NCBI GenBank assembly: GCA_021647505.1
Contig: JAKIUN010000027.1
Coordinates: 1-45,888, forward strand
Reading direction: 5' to 3'
Length of the DNA: 45,888 bases
Origin: Gammaproteobacteria bacterium
GTDB lineage: Bacteria; Pseudomonadota; Gammaproteobacteria; SZUA-152
The notes beneath the pieces were generated by a model that saw nothing but the letters and a program-made list of their open reading frames with translations, had not been told where the DNA came from and ran no database searches. Made by a program: the position numbers and the translations under genes. Below are positions 1 to 8,892 of this stretch, piece after piece. Position 1 is the first letter of the stretch. The number at the start of each line of letters is the position of its first letter.

Positions 1-409
1 TGTTCATGTACACCAGGATGTACGGGACACCGACCTGACGGGACAGAAGGATGTGCTCACGGGTCTGTGGCATGGGGCCATCGGCGGCAGAAACAACCAG
101 AATGGCGCCGTCCATCTGTGCCGCACCAGTGATCATGTTTTTCACGTAGTCAGCATGGCCGGGGCAGTCGACGTGCGCGTAATGACGGTTCTCAGACTCA
201 TATTCGACGTGGGCCGTGGCAATGGTGATGCCACGCGCGCGCTCTTCGGGGGCGCCGTCGATCTGGTCGTAGGCCTTGAATTCACCGCCATGCTTTTCGG
301 CCATGACCTTGGTCAGGGCTGCAGTCAGCGTGGTCTTGCCATGATCGACGTGGCCAATGGTGCCAACGTTAACATGCGGTTTCGTTCGTTCAAATTTTTC
401 TTTGGACAT
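1..409 (-). CDS. tuf: Elongation factor Tu, N-terminal part (runs off the window)
   Basis: EF-Tu is the GTPase that delivers aminoacyl-tRNA to the ribosome. The reverse strand reads [16 protein letters not shown] from an ATG at 409 and stays open to base 1, giving about 136 residues. Visible are the P-loop GHVDHGKTT, the switch I segment with [13 protein letters not shown], and the switch [15 protein letters not shown] purine-rich AGGGG lies about 9 bases before the start. Three tRNA genes precede it on the same strand, the arrangement of the E. coli tufB transcript, so co-transcription is likely. The remaining two thirds of the gene lie outside the window. Confidence 0.97.
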   Translation of the reverse strand, partial: MSKEKFERTKPHVNVGTIGHVDHGKTTLTAALTKVMAEKHGGEFKAYDQIDGAPEERARGITIATAHVEYESENRHYAHVDCPGHADYVKNMITGAAQMDGAILVVSAADGPMPQTREHILLSRQVGVPYILVYMN

Positions 410-454
410 CTCACGATTCCCCTAATCACACACTGAAATTGATACAACACATAC

Positions 455-529
<75 letters not shown>

Positions 530-608
530 AACACTAAACTCTTATCATAACGAGCAAACAGCCAGCCCAAACAAGCGGACTAAAGACCCAAAACACCTTC
601 AAACAAGC

Positions 609-682
<74 letters not shown>

Positions 683-754
683 CGAGACTACACTTTTTGT
701 TACCTTGACCACCTTAAAATCTTGTCCTTTACTCCGTCTTCCGTGAAGAAGAAT

Positions 755-839
755 TGGTGGAGGGGGGAGGATTCGAACCTCCGAAGGCGGAGCCGTCAGA
801 TTTACAGTCTGATCCCTTTGGCCACTCGGGAACCCCTCC
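755..839 (-). tRNA. tyrU: tRNA-Tyr (anticodon GTA)
   Basis: This is an 85-base gene with the long variable arm expected of bacterial tRNA-Tyr. The acceptor stem is GGAGGGG/CCCCTCC followed by ACCA. The anticodon arm is CAGACTGTAAATCTG with anticodon GTA. It is the first gene of the tRNA-tuf string. The extra tRNA-Thr (thrU) found ahead of tyrU in E. coli is absent here. Confidence 0.97.
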
Positions 840-854
840 TGAAAGGAGCGGCGT

Positions 855-883
855 AGTTTGCGCGAAAGAGTACATTGTGTCAA
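855..883 (-). promoter_or_regulatory. Probable promoter of the tyrU-glyT-thrT-tuf transcript
   Basis: The reverse strand shows a perfect -35 TTGACA (878-883), a 17-base spacer and a weak -10 CAAACT (855-860). A GC-rich ACGCCGC stretch follows, typical of stringently controlled stable-RNA promoters. It ends about 15 bases before tRNA-Tyr. The -10 is a poor match, so the exact hexamer is uncertain. Confidence 0.6.
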
Positions 884-979
884 CCACCTAAGTGGCCTAT
901 ATTTAAACGCGTTTGCAGCGCCCCTGGCCTGCCCCTCCCGCCCCGCCAGCCGGCAGCAAAATCACCGAGGAATCCGCCC

Positions 980-2503
980 ATGACTGTCATCCGCGAGGAA
1001 GACTTTATCGCCAGTATCGCCGACGCCCTGCAATACATATCCTACTATCACAGTCCTGATTTCATCCACGCCCTGCATGATGCCTACCAGCACGAAAAAT
1101 CACCCGCTGCACGTGACGCCATGGCGCAAATCCTGGTCAATTCGCGCCTGTGCGCCGAAGGGCATCGGCCGATCTGCCAGGACACCGGTATCGTGGTGGT
1201 CTTTCTTCGTGTGGGTATGGACGTACGCTGGGCGGGCACTCAGTCCGTGGAGGAAATGATCAACGCAGGCGTGCGCCGAGCCTATCTCGATGCGGACAAT
1301 CCCCTGCGCGCCTCGGTGGTCAACGACCCGGCCGGTACGCGCACCAATACCGGTGACAATACTCCGGCGGTCGTTCATACGGAGTTGGTGGCCGGCAACC
1401 GCATCGACATCAGCATCGCGGCCAAGGGCGGCGGCTCGGAAAACAAGGCTCGCTTCACGGTGCTCAATCCCAGCGACGACATCGTCGAATGGGTACTAAA
1501 GACCGTGCCCACCCTCGGCGCCGGCTGGTGCCCGCCGGGCATTCTCGGCATCGGCATCGGCGGCACCCCAGAGAAAGCCATGCTGCTGGCCAAACAGTCG
1601 CTAATGACGCCCATCGACATCCAGGCCTTGCGCCAACGCGGCCCGCAGAACAGCGCCGAGGAACTGCGCCTGACGCTATTCGACAAGGTCAACGCCCTGG
1701 GCATCGGCGCACAGGGTCTCGGCGGCCTGACCACGGTACTGGATGTAAAGGTGCTGGACTACCCCACCCACGCTGCCTCCCAGCCCGTGGCACTGATCCC
1801 CAACTGCGCCGCCACCCGCCACATCCATTTCACCCTGGATGGCAACGGCCCGGCGCAGCTGCCGGTACCAAGGCTGGAAGACTGGCCCGACATCACCCTC
1901 GCCAGCCAGGACAAGGCCCGCCGCGTCGACCTTGACAGTCTGACGCCAGAGCAGGCGCGCGACTGGCAGCCCGGCGAGACCCTGCTGCTCTGCGGCCGCC
2001 TGCTCACCGGGCGCGACGCCGCCCACAAAAAACTCATTGATCGGCTTGATCGTGGCGAACCCCTGCCCGAAGGCGTCAACCTGCGTGGCCGCTTCATCTA
2101 CTACGTCGGCCCGGTGGACGCGGTGCGTGACGAGGTCGTCGGCCCCGCCGGCCCCACTACCGCCACGCGCATGGACAAGTTCACCGACACCCTGCTGGAA
2201 AAGACCGGCCTGCTGGGCATGATCGGCAAGGCCGAGCGCGGCCCGGCGGCCATCGAATCCATCGCCCGCCACGGCGCGGTCTATCTCATCGCCACTGGCG
2301 GCGCAGCCTATCTGGTCTCCAAGGCCATTCGCTCATCAAAGATCATCGCCTTCCCGGAACTGGGCATGGAGGCGATCCAGGAATTCGTCGTGGAAGACAT
2401 GCCGGTCACCGTCGCGGTAGACAGCCACGGCGAATCCATTCACGAAAAAGGGCCCGCACAGTGGCAGGCCCGTATCGCAGGCATTCCTGTCGTCAGCGAA
2501 TAG
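980..2503 (+). CDS. fumA: Class I (iron-sulfur) fumarate hydratase
   Basis: This enzyme interconverts fumarate and malate in the TCA cycle using a [4Fe-4S] cluster. The 507-residue protein carries the class I hallmarks: PICQDTG with Cys66, GAGWCPPG with Cys184 and PNCAATRH with Cys276. These match the three cluster ligands of FumA/FumB. The C-terminal beta domain contains GPTTATRMD and the TGGAAYL motif. Length is close to the roughly 500-550 typical of single-chain class I enzymes. The ATG at 980 was chosen because GAGGAA precedes it by about 9 bases; the open frame continues upstream to 875, but that part overlaps the tRNA promoter. It converges on the LysM lipoprotein, with 21 bases between the stops. 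Confidence 0.95.
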   Translation: MTVIREEDFIASIADALQYISYYHSPDFIHALHDAYQHEKSPAARDAMAQILVNSRLCAEGHRPICQDTGIVVVFLRVGMDVRWAGTQSVEEMINAGVRRAYLDADNPLRASVVNDPAGTRTNTGDNTPAVVHTELVAGNRIDISIAAKGGGSENKARFTVLNPSDDIVEWVLKTVPTLGAGWCPPGILGIGIGGTPEKAMLLAKQSLMTPIDIQALRQRGPQNSAEELRLTLFDKVNALGIGAQGLGGLTTVLDVKVLDYPTHAASQPVALIPNCAATRHIHFTLDGNGPAQLPVPRLEDWPDITLASQDKARRVDLDSLTPEQARDWQPGETLLLCGRLLTGRDAAHKKLIDRLDRGEPLPEGVNLRGRFIYYVGPVDAVRDEVVGPAGPTTATRMDKFTDTLLEKTGLLGMIGKAERGPAAIESIARHGAVYLIATGGAAYLVSKAIRSSKIIAFPELGMEAIQEFVVEDMPVTVAVDSHGESIHEKGPAQWQARIAGIPVVSE

Positions 2504-2524
2504 CAGCGGGCACCGCATTCCCAA

Positions 2525-3385
2525 TCAGCGCGTCTGGGCCAGCGCCTCTTTGATTTCCTCCGGCGAGGCATTGCGAGGAATCACCAACTCAATGCCCACC
2601 GGCACTTTATCGACATGCAAAAGCTTGTCGCGGTTGGCCTTCAGCAACAACGGCCACAGATTCGCGTTGCCGTAGACCTCAGGACGCGCGGCAATCGCCG
2701 ACAGCGTGTCGCCGTCGCGCACCACCACCTGCGTCAGCTTACTGTCGCTCATCAGTGGAGACTTGAAAATCACATCAGGCGTAACCTCGTCCACCAGGGC
2801 ATTCACCAGCATCAGTGACACCTCGGGCTGACCGGCCTTCAGGGCCGATTCCGCCGAATCCAGCCGCATACGCTGCGTCGAACTCATCTTGGCCGAATAC
2901 TCACCGCGCAGTAGGGTAATGCGCTGCTGCGCCATTCCGGCATAGTACTTATTCAGGGCCGCACGGACACGTGTAGCCGCCTCTCCGGCCAGCTTGCGCG
3001 CCAGCGTCGCATTCCCTGCATCTACCGCCTCGCGGGCCTGTTGCAACTTGGTACTGGCCTCCAGCTGCGGCATGTTGCGCGCCTCCGCCATACGCACATC
3101 GGCCATCGCCTCGTCAATATCACCACGGGCCTCGGCCAACGCCAGCGTGGATGAACGCTGCAAGGGCTCGACGGCTTCGGCTGGAGTCCCGGCACCGCCA
3201 TCCGCCACTGGCAACGCGGATTCACGCCCAGTTGCCGCGCCCTCAGGCACCGCCGAGGATTGCCCCTCGGCTGCCTGACTCCCTGGCTCCACCCCGGATT
3301 CTCCACCCGGTAGCGAGGCACAGCCCGCCAGCACACCCGCCAACATCAAGGCCAGCCACGACCCACTCTTTTCAACACCCCTCAT
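2525..3385 (-). CDS. LysM-domain lipoprotein with N-terminal DUF4398-like helical region
   Basis: A signal peptide ends in the lipobox LAGC (Cys22), so the protein should be lipidated. A low-complexity Gly/Ala/Glu stretch follows to about residue 75. Next comes a charged helical region (about 80-200; EARGDIDEAMADVRMAE, KLQQAREAVDAGNATLARK) like the DUF4398 family. A C-terminal LysM module (about 215-270) has VVVRDGDTLSAIA and a PVGIELVIP ending, and would bind peptidoglycan. GGGAGG sits 6 bases before the start. The upstream gene on the same strand is another DUF4398 lipoprotein, so the pair probably forms an envelope operon. No specific function is known to me. Confidence 0.85.
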   Translation of the reverse strand: MRGVEKSGSWLALMLAGVLAGCASLPGGESGVEPGSQAAEGQSSAVPEGAATGRESALPVADGGAGTPAEAVEPLQRSSTLALAEARGDIDEAMADVRMAEARNMPQLEASTKLQQAREAVDAGNATLARKLAGEAATRVRAALNKYYAGMAQQRITLLRGEYSAKMSSTQRMRLDSAESALKAGQPEVSLMLVNALVDEVTPDVIFKSPLMSDSKLTQVVVRDGDTLSAIAARPEVYGNANLWPLLLKANRDKLLHVDKVPVGIELVIPRNASPEEIKEALAQTR

Positions 3386-3519
3386 TCTCTACCTCCCAGT
3401 GTCTCAGGACACTCTCGATTGATACCGCGGCTCATGAAAACACCGGCCACCATCCTCCCTGCCAAGCATACCCGCAAGGCACAAATCTGCAAAAATTTAG
3501 GGAGGCGTCAGAAATAACT

Positions 3520-3822
3520 CTATGGGGAGGATTTCGACTGCGCACTGACAGCCTGCTCTCGCGCGGCTTCCGCATCCTCGCGGGCCTGTCGGTAATAGCC
3601 TTCCGTCAGCGCCTCCTCAGCACGCTGCAACAGGTTCTCCGCAGCCTGAAGTTCCTCGGGCGCATAAATCCGTGCATCAGCCTGACGCGCAGCTTCAACG
3701 GCCTGGCGGGCATCGCTCATTTCCTGCACAGGCACCCCGGCACAGGCCGAAAGCAACCCGGCCGAAAGCAACCCGGCAAAAAAAATACGGTAAAAACAGG
3801 ATCGAGGGGAACGGGACATCAT
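3520..3822 (-). CDS. Small DUF4398-family lipoprotein
   Basis: This 100-residue protein has a signal peptide ending LLSAC (Cys27), followed by a single helical DUF4398-type segment. That segment has the repeated EAARQADARIYAPEELQAAENLLQ pattern split over positions 40-70. The start is placed at the tandem ATGs (3822 and 3819), because the open frame's earlier TTG at 3873 would give an implausible N-terminus. No strong ribosome-binding site is seen. It lies 134 bases upstream of the LysM lipoprotein that shares its domain, and is likely transcribed with it. Molecular role unknown; an envelope location is inferred from the lipobox. Confidence 0.78.
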   Translation of the reverse strand: MMSRSPRSCFYRIFFAGLLSAGLLSACAGVPVQEMSDARQAVEAARQADARIYAPEELQAAENLLQRAEEALTEGYYRQAREDAEAAREQAVSAQSKSSP

Positions 3823-3978
3823 GGGCAGTGGCCGAGGATTGTCATTGGTTAGCTTTAAATAGCTTAGCGACAACGTGAATCCGGGAAGTCGGGAATTCCC
3901 GTCAAGCTATCACCGGCCCCAATGGACTGTCAAGAAATCCGGGGTGTTGCGGCAGGCATTTCAGTGTCATTCCCTGGA

Positions 3979-3984
3979 TATAAT
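3979..3984 (+). promoter_or_regulatory. Possible -10 element for the arsC-like/wrbA pair
   Basis: A perfect TATAAT lies about 97 bases before the reductase start, but no convincing -35 is found at the right distance. A perfect 12-base palindrome CGGGAATTCCCG lies at 3890-3901, between this element and the lipoprotein genes. Confidence 0.35.
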
Positions 3985-4080
3985 TCACAGTCAGGACACT
4001 GCACTAGCTACCGCCCCTGGCCAGCGGCAGCTACAATACGCGCAGACACAACAGGCAGACAGACAAATGGGAAAAAACCA

Positions 4081-5026
<946 letters not shown>

Positions 5027-5053
5027 ATCGGTGGAAATAGGAGGAGAATAGGG

Positions 5054-5160
5054 TCAGGTCTTTGATTTATGATACTTGATGATCCCGCTCACTGTAGAAT
5101 AATGCAGCCCAAAATGTTCGCCTATTACCTTTAAGGTATATCCCCTGAAACACATGATCC
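5054..5160 (-). pseudogene. C-terminal remnant of a REP-associated tyrosine transposase
   Basis: The reverse strand reads GYTLKVIGEHFGLHYSTVSG then IIKYHKSKT and a stop at 5054-5056. This matches the helix-turn-helix tail common in REP-associated Y1 transposases (TnpA-REP). The GGGTCAGGTCTT motif that usually follows these genes overlaps the stop. No catalytic HUH or tyrosine motif remains upstream, so only the last 30 or so residues survive. Confidence 0.65.
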
Positions 5161-5208
5161 ATCCGATTATGTGTCCGATTATAGGTCTGCATATAAACAC
5201 CATTTGTG

Positions 5209-5236
5209 CAGAGATGGGGTCACAGAGATGGGGTCA
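5209..5236. repeat. Tandem duplication, 2 x 14 bases
   Basis: CAGAGATGGGGTCA is repeated perfectly, head to tail. The second copy runs into the left arm of the inverted repeat at 5230. Confidence 0.85.
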
Positions 5237-5319
5237 GGTCTTGCCTTTTGCCCTATTCGTAATAGTCTAGCCATATATCAAAAATAGTCTAAAAAAGGCA
5301 AAACGCAAGACTTGACCCC
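5230..5319. repeat. REP-like inverted repeat (23-base arms, 21 matching)
   Basis: The left arm 5230-5252 contains GGTCAGGTCTTGCCTTTTGC and the right arm 5297-5319 is its complement with two mismatches. The AT-rich loop contains TAGTCTA twice. This organisation is typical of the flanks recognised by REP-associated transposases. Confidence 0.75.
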
Positions 5320-5451
5320 TGCCTTCCCAAGACTTGACCCCTGCCTTCCCAGTTTCGCCACATTATCAGCCAAAACCTGCTGGGCTGAACGAGGCTTTCT
5401 GCGGAGGGTTTGCAGGTGAAAATCTGGGAATAAAGGCGTTTGATTTCGCAT
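5278..5451 (-). pseudogene. 57-codon open frame, possible transposase N-terminal fragment
   Basis: From an ATG at 5451 the reverse strand encodes MRNQTPLFPDFHLQTLRRK and then PRSAQQVLADNVAKLGRQ. It then runs out of apparent protein sequence into the duplicated repeat and stops at 5278. The first 37 residues look protein-like and basic, whereas the last 20 are translated repeat. There is no ribosome-binding site. I do not recognise the family with certainty; a truncated transposase is a guess. Confidence 0.35.
5307..5350. repeat. Tandem duplication, 2 x 22 bases
   Basis: The unit beginning AAGACTTGACCCCTGCC occurs twice in direct succession without mismatch. The first copy overlaps the right arm of the inverted repeat at 5297-5319. 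Confidence 0.88.
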
Positions 5452-5528
5452 GGCAAATTATGCCATTTTATGCCCGTAGTTGCTGATATTTTTTTGTGCT
5501 AAAGAGGCTTAACTTAGTGCCATTCGGC

Positions 5529-5556
5529 TCTGACCCCTTTATTCTGACCCCTTTAT
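5529..5556. repeat. Tandem duplication, 2 x 14 bases
   Basis: TCTGACCCCTTTAT is repeated perfectly. Like the two duplications upstream, it contains TGACCCC. Confidence 0.88.
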
Positions 5557-5655
5557 TTCTTTATTTGTAGTTAATACATCTCCATCATGGCGCATTGCGA
5601 CGCCGTTTGTAGGGGGGAGGAGACCATCTCATCAACCTACGTGCCTAATTCATAT

Positions 5656-6213
5656 TTACACTTTCTCAACACCTTCTTTTACTGCCCTCATAACTGGGCT
5701 AATTTCTTTTGTAAATTTATCACAATATTTGCTTATCCCAACCCTCATAATCCTGAGCATCTCGCCGCCATCTTCTCCCGCCCAATCAATTTCTGCGGCT
5801 TCAAAGGTTTTTTCCAGCGCACCCAGTTGAGCCGACAGAAGGAAATTAATTTTTTCAGCTTCCTCCCTGGCACCTTTATCAAAATAACGCATGAATTGAC
5901 CAGATGCTGCCAGCTCGCTTCTCAGTTTCGCGAGTTCACCAACCTTTTCTTTGTAGGCATGGATACACACATCAATCGTTAACCCTTCACCTGATACATT
6001 TTTTTCACATAAGCGCTTACTCGACACAACATAATCATTAATAATACGGAGTATTTTATCAGCCGCCTTACTCTGACCTTCAAATCTAACACCCTTCTTT
6101 TTGTTAGAAAAGTCGATACGTCTTTTCACCCAATAACCAGCGATACCGATAAGAACAACCAATATCGCTATAGCAACATTCAGCAGCATATTGCCTAATC
6201 CATTGTCATCCAT
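5656..6213 (-). CDS. Hypothetical protein with one N-terminal membrane segment
   Basis: The 185-residue protein starts MDDNGLGNMLLNVAIAIL. It has a single hydrophobic segment (about residues 8-28) and a basic stop-transfer stretch (VKRRIDFSNKKK). The remainder is a charged, mostly helical domain rich in Lys and Glu, predicted here to be cytoplasmic. GGGAG lies about 11 bases before the ATG. Codon use is AT-richer than that of all neighbours and it adjoins mobile-element debris, which suggests lateral acquisition. I recognise no family. It stands alone, with repeats on both sides. Confidence 0.65.
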   Translation of the reverse strand: MDDNGLGNMLLNVAIAILVVLIGIAGYWVKRRIDFSNKKKGVRFEGQSKAADKILRIINDYVVSSKRLCEKNVSGEGLTIDVCIHAYKEKVGELAKLRSELAASGQFMRYFDKGAREEAEKINFLLSAQLGALEKTFEAAEIDWAGEDGGEMLRIMRVGISKYCDKFTKEISPVMRAVKEGVEKV

Positions 6214-6296
6214 TTATTTTTGCTCCCACACTTGTAGACAGACAGGCAGAGTGAGCACGTATCTTGCGCCCACGTACAATCCAAACGTCCTACGCC

Positions 6297-6326
6297 GCGT
6301 GGGCACAAAATACGTGCCCACCCTAC
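6297..6326. repeat. Repeat family A, short type
   Basis: GTGGGCAC, a 7-base A-rich loop and GTGCCCAC are followed by CCTAC. The same layout recurs at 45505-45538 (with GTGGACAC) and in degenerate form at 19832-19858. A partial inverted copy (GCGCCCACGTACAATCC) precedes it at about 6266. Confidence 0.75.
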
Positions 6327-6421
6327 AAAACTGAAGCTCAGGGGATGGCTCGTCATCAATCCGGCTTTCAAAAATCCCGGAGGAATTTTTTCTTGCAATG
6401 CCGCTCTGCGGTGACCAATCT

Positions 6422-6451
6422 CCCCGGGTTTCGCAATCTCAACCAAAACTA
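6422..6451. repeat. Repeat family C, half copy
   Basis: CCCCGGGTTTCGCAATCTCA followed by ACC and ACTAC matches one arm of the palindromic element seen complete at 38731-38810. Confidence 0.6.
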
Positions 6452-6529
6452 CCCTCTGCACCTCTGTGAAAAATATATCGACATGTTTTTCCTGTATCCT
6501 CCGAACCTATGCAGCAAACAACAAGCCGC

Positions 6530-7249
6530 CTAAATCAAGTTACGAACAAACGGTATCGTCAAGCGCCGCTGCTGGGCCAGTGAGGCCCGGTCCAGCCGGT
6601 CAAGCAAGGCAAACAGGGAGGTCATGTCGCGCGGGCTGCGACGGATCAGGTAACACGCCACTTCGTCGGGCAAGTCAAAACCCCGCGCCTTGGCACGCAC
6701 CTGCAAGGCATGGGTCTTTTCGTCTTCCTGCGGCTCCTGCACGCGGAACACCGGCCCCCAGCCCAGCCGTGAACGCAGATCCGGCAGGCTGATTTCCAGC
6801 CCGGCGGGGCTGGCGTCTCCCGCCGCCAGCAGTATCGCGCCGCTGTCGCGCAGGCGGTTGTACAAATGAAACAGCGCCTCTTCCCAGTGCGCCACACCGG
6901 CCACGGCCTGCACGTCATCCAGACACACCAGCGACAGGTCTTCCAGTCCGTCCAATGCCTCGATCGGCAGTTCGACAAAGTCGGCCAACGGCAAGTAGGC
7001 AACCGTCCGGCCCCGCCCCGCCGCCCGCTGACAGGCGGCCTGCAACAGGTGGCTCTTGCCCGTGCCCGGCATACCCCACAGATAGATGAACTGATCACCG
7101 CCGCCGTCTGCGCCGTGTTGCAGGCTCTGCACCACGGCGACGTTCTCAACGCCACAGAAATTGTCGAAACTCAGCCCATCCCGCCAGGCGTAGGCCAGGG
7201 GCAACTGTTCCTTGACAGAGGGAGTCTTGGCGGAATGCTTGAATGTCAT
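6530..7249 (-). CDS. hda: DnaA inactivator Hda
   Basis: Hda binds the DNA-loaded sliding clamp and stimulates hydrolysis of DnaA-bound ATP, preventing re-initiation of replication. The 239-residue protein has a clamp-binding motif QLPLAY (residues 15-20), Walker A GMPGTGKS (59-66) and Walker B LVCLDD (about 107-112). It ends in a DnaA-like AAA+ lid (RSPRDMTSLFALLDRLD). It is last in the DUF2066-pgsA-perM-hda operon. The ATG at 7249 was preferred, although a TTG at 7270 overlapping the perM stop (TTGA) would add 7 residues. Neither has a clear ribosome-binding site, so coupling to perM translation is likely. Confidence 0.93.
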   Translation of the reverse strand: MTFKHSAKTPSVKEQLPLAYAWRDGLSFDNFCGVENVAVVQSLQHGADGGGDQFIYLWGMPGTGKSHLLQAACQRAAGRGRTVAYLPLADFVELPIEALDGLEDLSLVCLDDVQAVAGVAHWEEALFHLYNRLRDSGAILLAAGDASPAGLEISLPDLRSRLGWGPVFRVQEPQEDEKTHALQVRAKARGFDLPDEVACYLIRRSPRDMTSLFALLDRLDRASLAQQRRLTIPFVRNLI

Positions 7250-7266
7250 GGGCGTGCGTTCAGGAA

Positions 7267-8325
7267 TCAACTGGAAGAGGCGTACAGATCGCTCTCGGTG
7301 TAACGGCGATGCATGAAGCGCAGTAGTACCATCACCACGGCCGCCACTGGCAGCGCCAGTAGGATGCCGACAAAGCCATACAGCTGACCGCCGGCCATCA
7401 CGGCGAAGATCACGGCCACCGGGTGCAGGCCGATCCTGTCACCAACGAAATAGGGCGTGAAAAGGACGCTTTCCAGGGTCTGCCCAACCGCAAACACGGC
7501 GAATACGTAGACCAGATGAACGACATCTTGAAACTGCATCACGGCAGCCACACCAGCCAGTACGATACCCAATATGAAGCCCAGGTAGGGCACAAAGCTC
7601 AACAATCCGGCCAGCGCGCCCAACAACAGTCCCAGATCCAGCCCCAGCCACATCAGGCCCACCGAATACACCGTCGCCAGGCTCAGCATCACCAGCAACT
7701 GGCCGCGTAAAAAGGCGCCCAGTACTTCGTCGGATTCACGCGCCAAGGCCACTACCGTGGGTTCCAGGCGGCGTGGCAGTAGACCGCGGATGTTGGCCAT
7801 AAGCGTGTCCCAGTCGCGCAACAAATAAAAGACCACCACTGGGATCAACACCAGGTTGGCCAGCCAACCCATCAGCGCCATACCGGACTGCGAAACCGTC
7901 TGCACCACACTGGCGGCCACGCCCCCCGCCTTGCGCCAGTGGGCCTGGATCGCCTGTTCGAGGGTGTTCCAGTCCAGGTTGGGCAGCTCTACGCCAAAGG
8001 TGGCGCCCAGCCAGGGCATGACATGCAACTGAATCCAGTCCAGATAGCCCGGCAGGGCCTCCACCAGCTTGCCGATCTGCGCCTCCAGTGCAGGCAGTAA
8101 CAACAGCGGTAAAGCGGCCAGCAACAACAACAGCATTACGAATACCGTCACCACCGCCAAGGTGCGTGACAGGCCGTGACCCTCCAGCCAGTCAACCAGC
8201 GGATCTCCCAGGTAGGCCAGCAGCGCTGCGGTAACAAAGGGCGTCAACACTGGCGCCAGCAGGTAAAGCAGATAACCGCCGGCGGCCAGAACGGCCAGAT
8301 AAAACCATTTGCGAGACTCGTTCAT
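7267..8325 (-). CDS. perM: PerM / AI-2E transporter family membrane protein
   Basis: This 352-residue protein has about eight hydrophobic segments, the AI-2E/PerM layout. There is a helical pair at each end (MNESRKWFYLAVLAAGGYLL at the start) and a central amphipathic stretch with DWDTLMANIRGLLPRR. The late membrane region has the conserved SFVPYLGFILG and TPYFVGDRIGLHPVAVI motifs. Substrates of most members are unknown; some act as transporters or Na+/H+ antiporters. Its ATG overlaps the pgsA stop (ATGA), so it is in the operon with pgsA upstream and hda downstream. Confidence 0.92.
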   Translation of the reverse strand: MNESRKWFYLAVLAAGGYLLYLLAPVLTPFVTAALLAYLGDPLVDWLEGHGLSRTLAVVTVFVMLLLLLAALPLLLLPALEAQIGKLVEALPGYLDWIQLHVMPWLGATFGVELPNLDWNTLEQAIQAHWRKAGGVAASVVQTVSQSGMALMGWLANLVLIPVVVFYLLRDWDTLMANIRGLLPRRLEPTVVALARESDEVLGAFLRGQLLVMLSLATVYSVGLMWLGLDLGLLLGALAGLLSFVPYLGFILGIVLAGVAAVMQFQDVVHLVYVFAVFAVGQTLESVLFTPYFVGDRIGLHPVAVIFAVMAGGQLYGFVGILLALPVAAVVMVLLRFMHRRYTESDLYASSS

Positions 8326-8888
8326 TCCTCTCCACCTTTATTGCTACCGCTCGGAGTCGCCAGAGCGCGGCGGCCCCAGATCCACACATAATTGGCCCCG
8401 CTGATCAGCGTCGTGGCCCACACGATAAAGACCAGGGCTTCGACAATCCAGGGGATATGGGCAAATTCGCCATGATAGAACACCACCGCCAACACCAGCA
8501 CGATCTGAAAGAAGGTATTGACCTTGCTAACCCGGGTGGGCTGCATCTCGAAACGGCCGTAGCGGTAATGGAAGGCAATGGCCCCCAGCACGATCATCAG
8601 ATCCCGCAGCATTACCGCCACCACCAGGGCCAGGGGGATCAGCCCCAGCCAGGCGAGACTCAGAAACGAACACACCAGCAGCAGTTTGTCGGCCAGTGGA
8701 TCAAGGATCGAACCCAGCCGCGACTGCCAGGCAAAACGCTTGGCGAGAAATCCGTCCACTCCGTCAGAGATGCCAGCAATGGCAAATAGCAGCAATGCCG
8801 CACCGTAGCGCTCATCCAGCAGCAACACCACCACCGGAATCACCAGCAGGATGCGCAGAATGGAAATGATATTGGGGATATGCCGCAC
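8322..8888 (-). CDS. pgsA: CDP-alcohol phosphatidyltransferase, PgsA-like
   Basis: The family moves a phosphatidyl group from CDP-diacylglycerol to an alcohol such as glycerol-3-phosphate, the committed step to phosphatidylglycerol. The signature is present as SDGVDGFLAKR, then G, then LDPLADK: the DG(x)2AR(x)8G(x)3D(x)3D motif with Lys for Ala-Arg spacing variants. Four to six membrane segments follow. The GTG at 8888 gives VRHIPNIISILRILL and 188 residues, the family's usual size. It follows the DUF2066 stop by 4 bases. An ATG at 8963 would add 25 residues that overlap DUF2066 and lack similarity. Phosphatidylglycerophosphate synthase is likely, but another alcohol acceptor cannot be excluded. 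Confidence 0.88.
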   Translation of the reverse strand: MRHIPNIISILRILLVIPVVVLLLDERYGAALLLFAIAGISDGVDGFLAKRFAWQSRLGSILDPLADKLLLVCSFLSLAWLGLIPLALVVAVMLRDLMIVLGAIAFHYRYGRFEMQPTRVSKVNTFFQIVLVLAVVFYHGEFAHIPWIVEALVFIVWATTLISGANYVWIWGRRALATPSGSNKGGEE

Positions 8889-8892
8889 GGGT

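Larger units (their letters stand above)
5027..5655. other. Gene-poor gap made of mobile-element debris
   Basis: This 629-base stretch, noticeably AT-richer than the flanks, holds no intact gene. It contains the C-terminal end of a REP-associated transposase, an inverted repeat and three perfect short tandem duplications sharing the core TGACCCC/GGGGTCA. It also holds a 57-codon reading frame. Each is listed separately. Confidence 0.7.
6214..6529. other. Intergenic gap with repeat copies
   Basis: No gene is seen. The gap holds one copy of the GTGGGCAC repeat (6297-6326) and one half-copy of the CCCGGGTTTCG repeat (6422-6451). An A/T-rich hairpin around 6369-6391 (AAAAATCCC and GGAATTTTTT) might terminate hda transcripts, but has little GC pairing. 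Confidence 0.5.

Noticed and set aside
53-436. 127-codon plus-strand frame
   Set aside because: It is the antisense of tuf, whose EF-Tu motifs are unmistakable.
3151-3852. 233-codon plus-strand frame
   Set aside because: It is antisense to the two lipoproteins, which have lipoboxes, domains and ribosome-binding sites; the translation is low-complexity His/Pro/Arg.
5027-5655. CRISPR array
   Set aside because: The repeats are tandem pairs without spacers of constant length, and no cas genes occur in the window.
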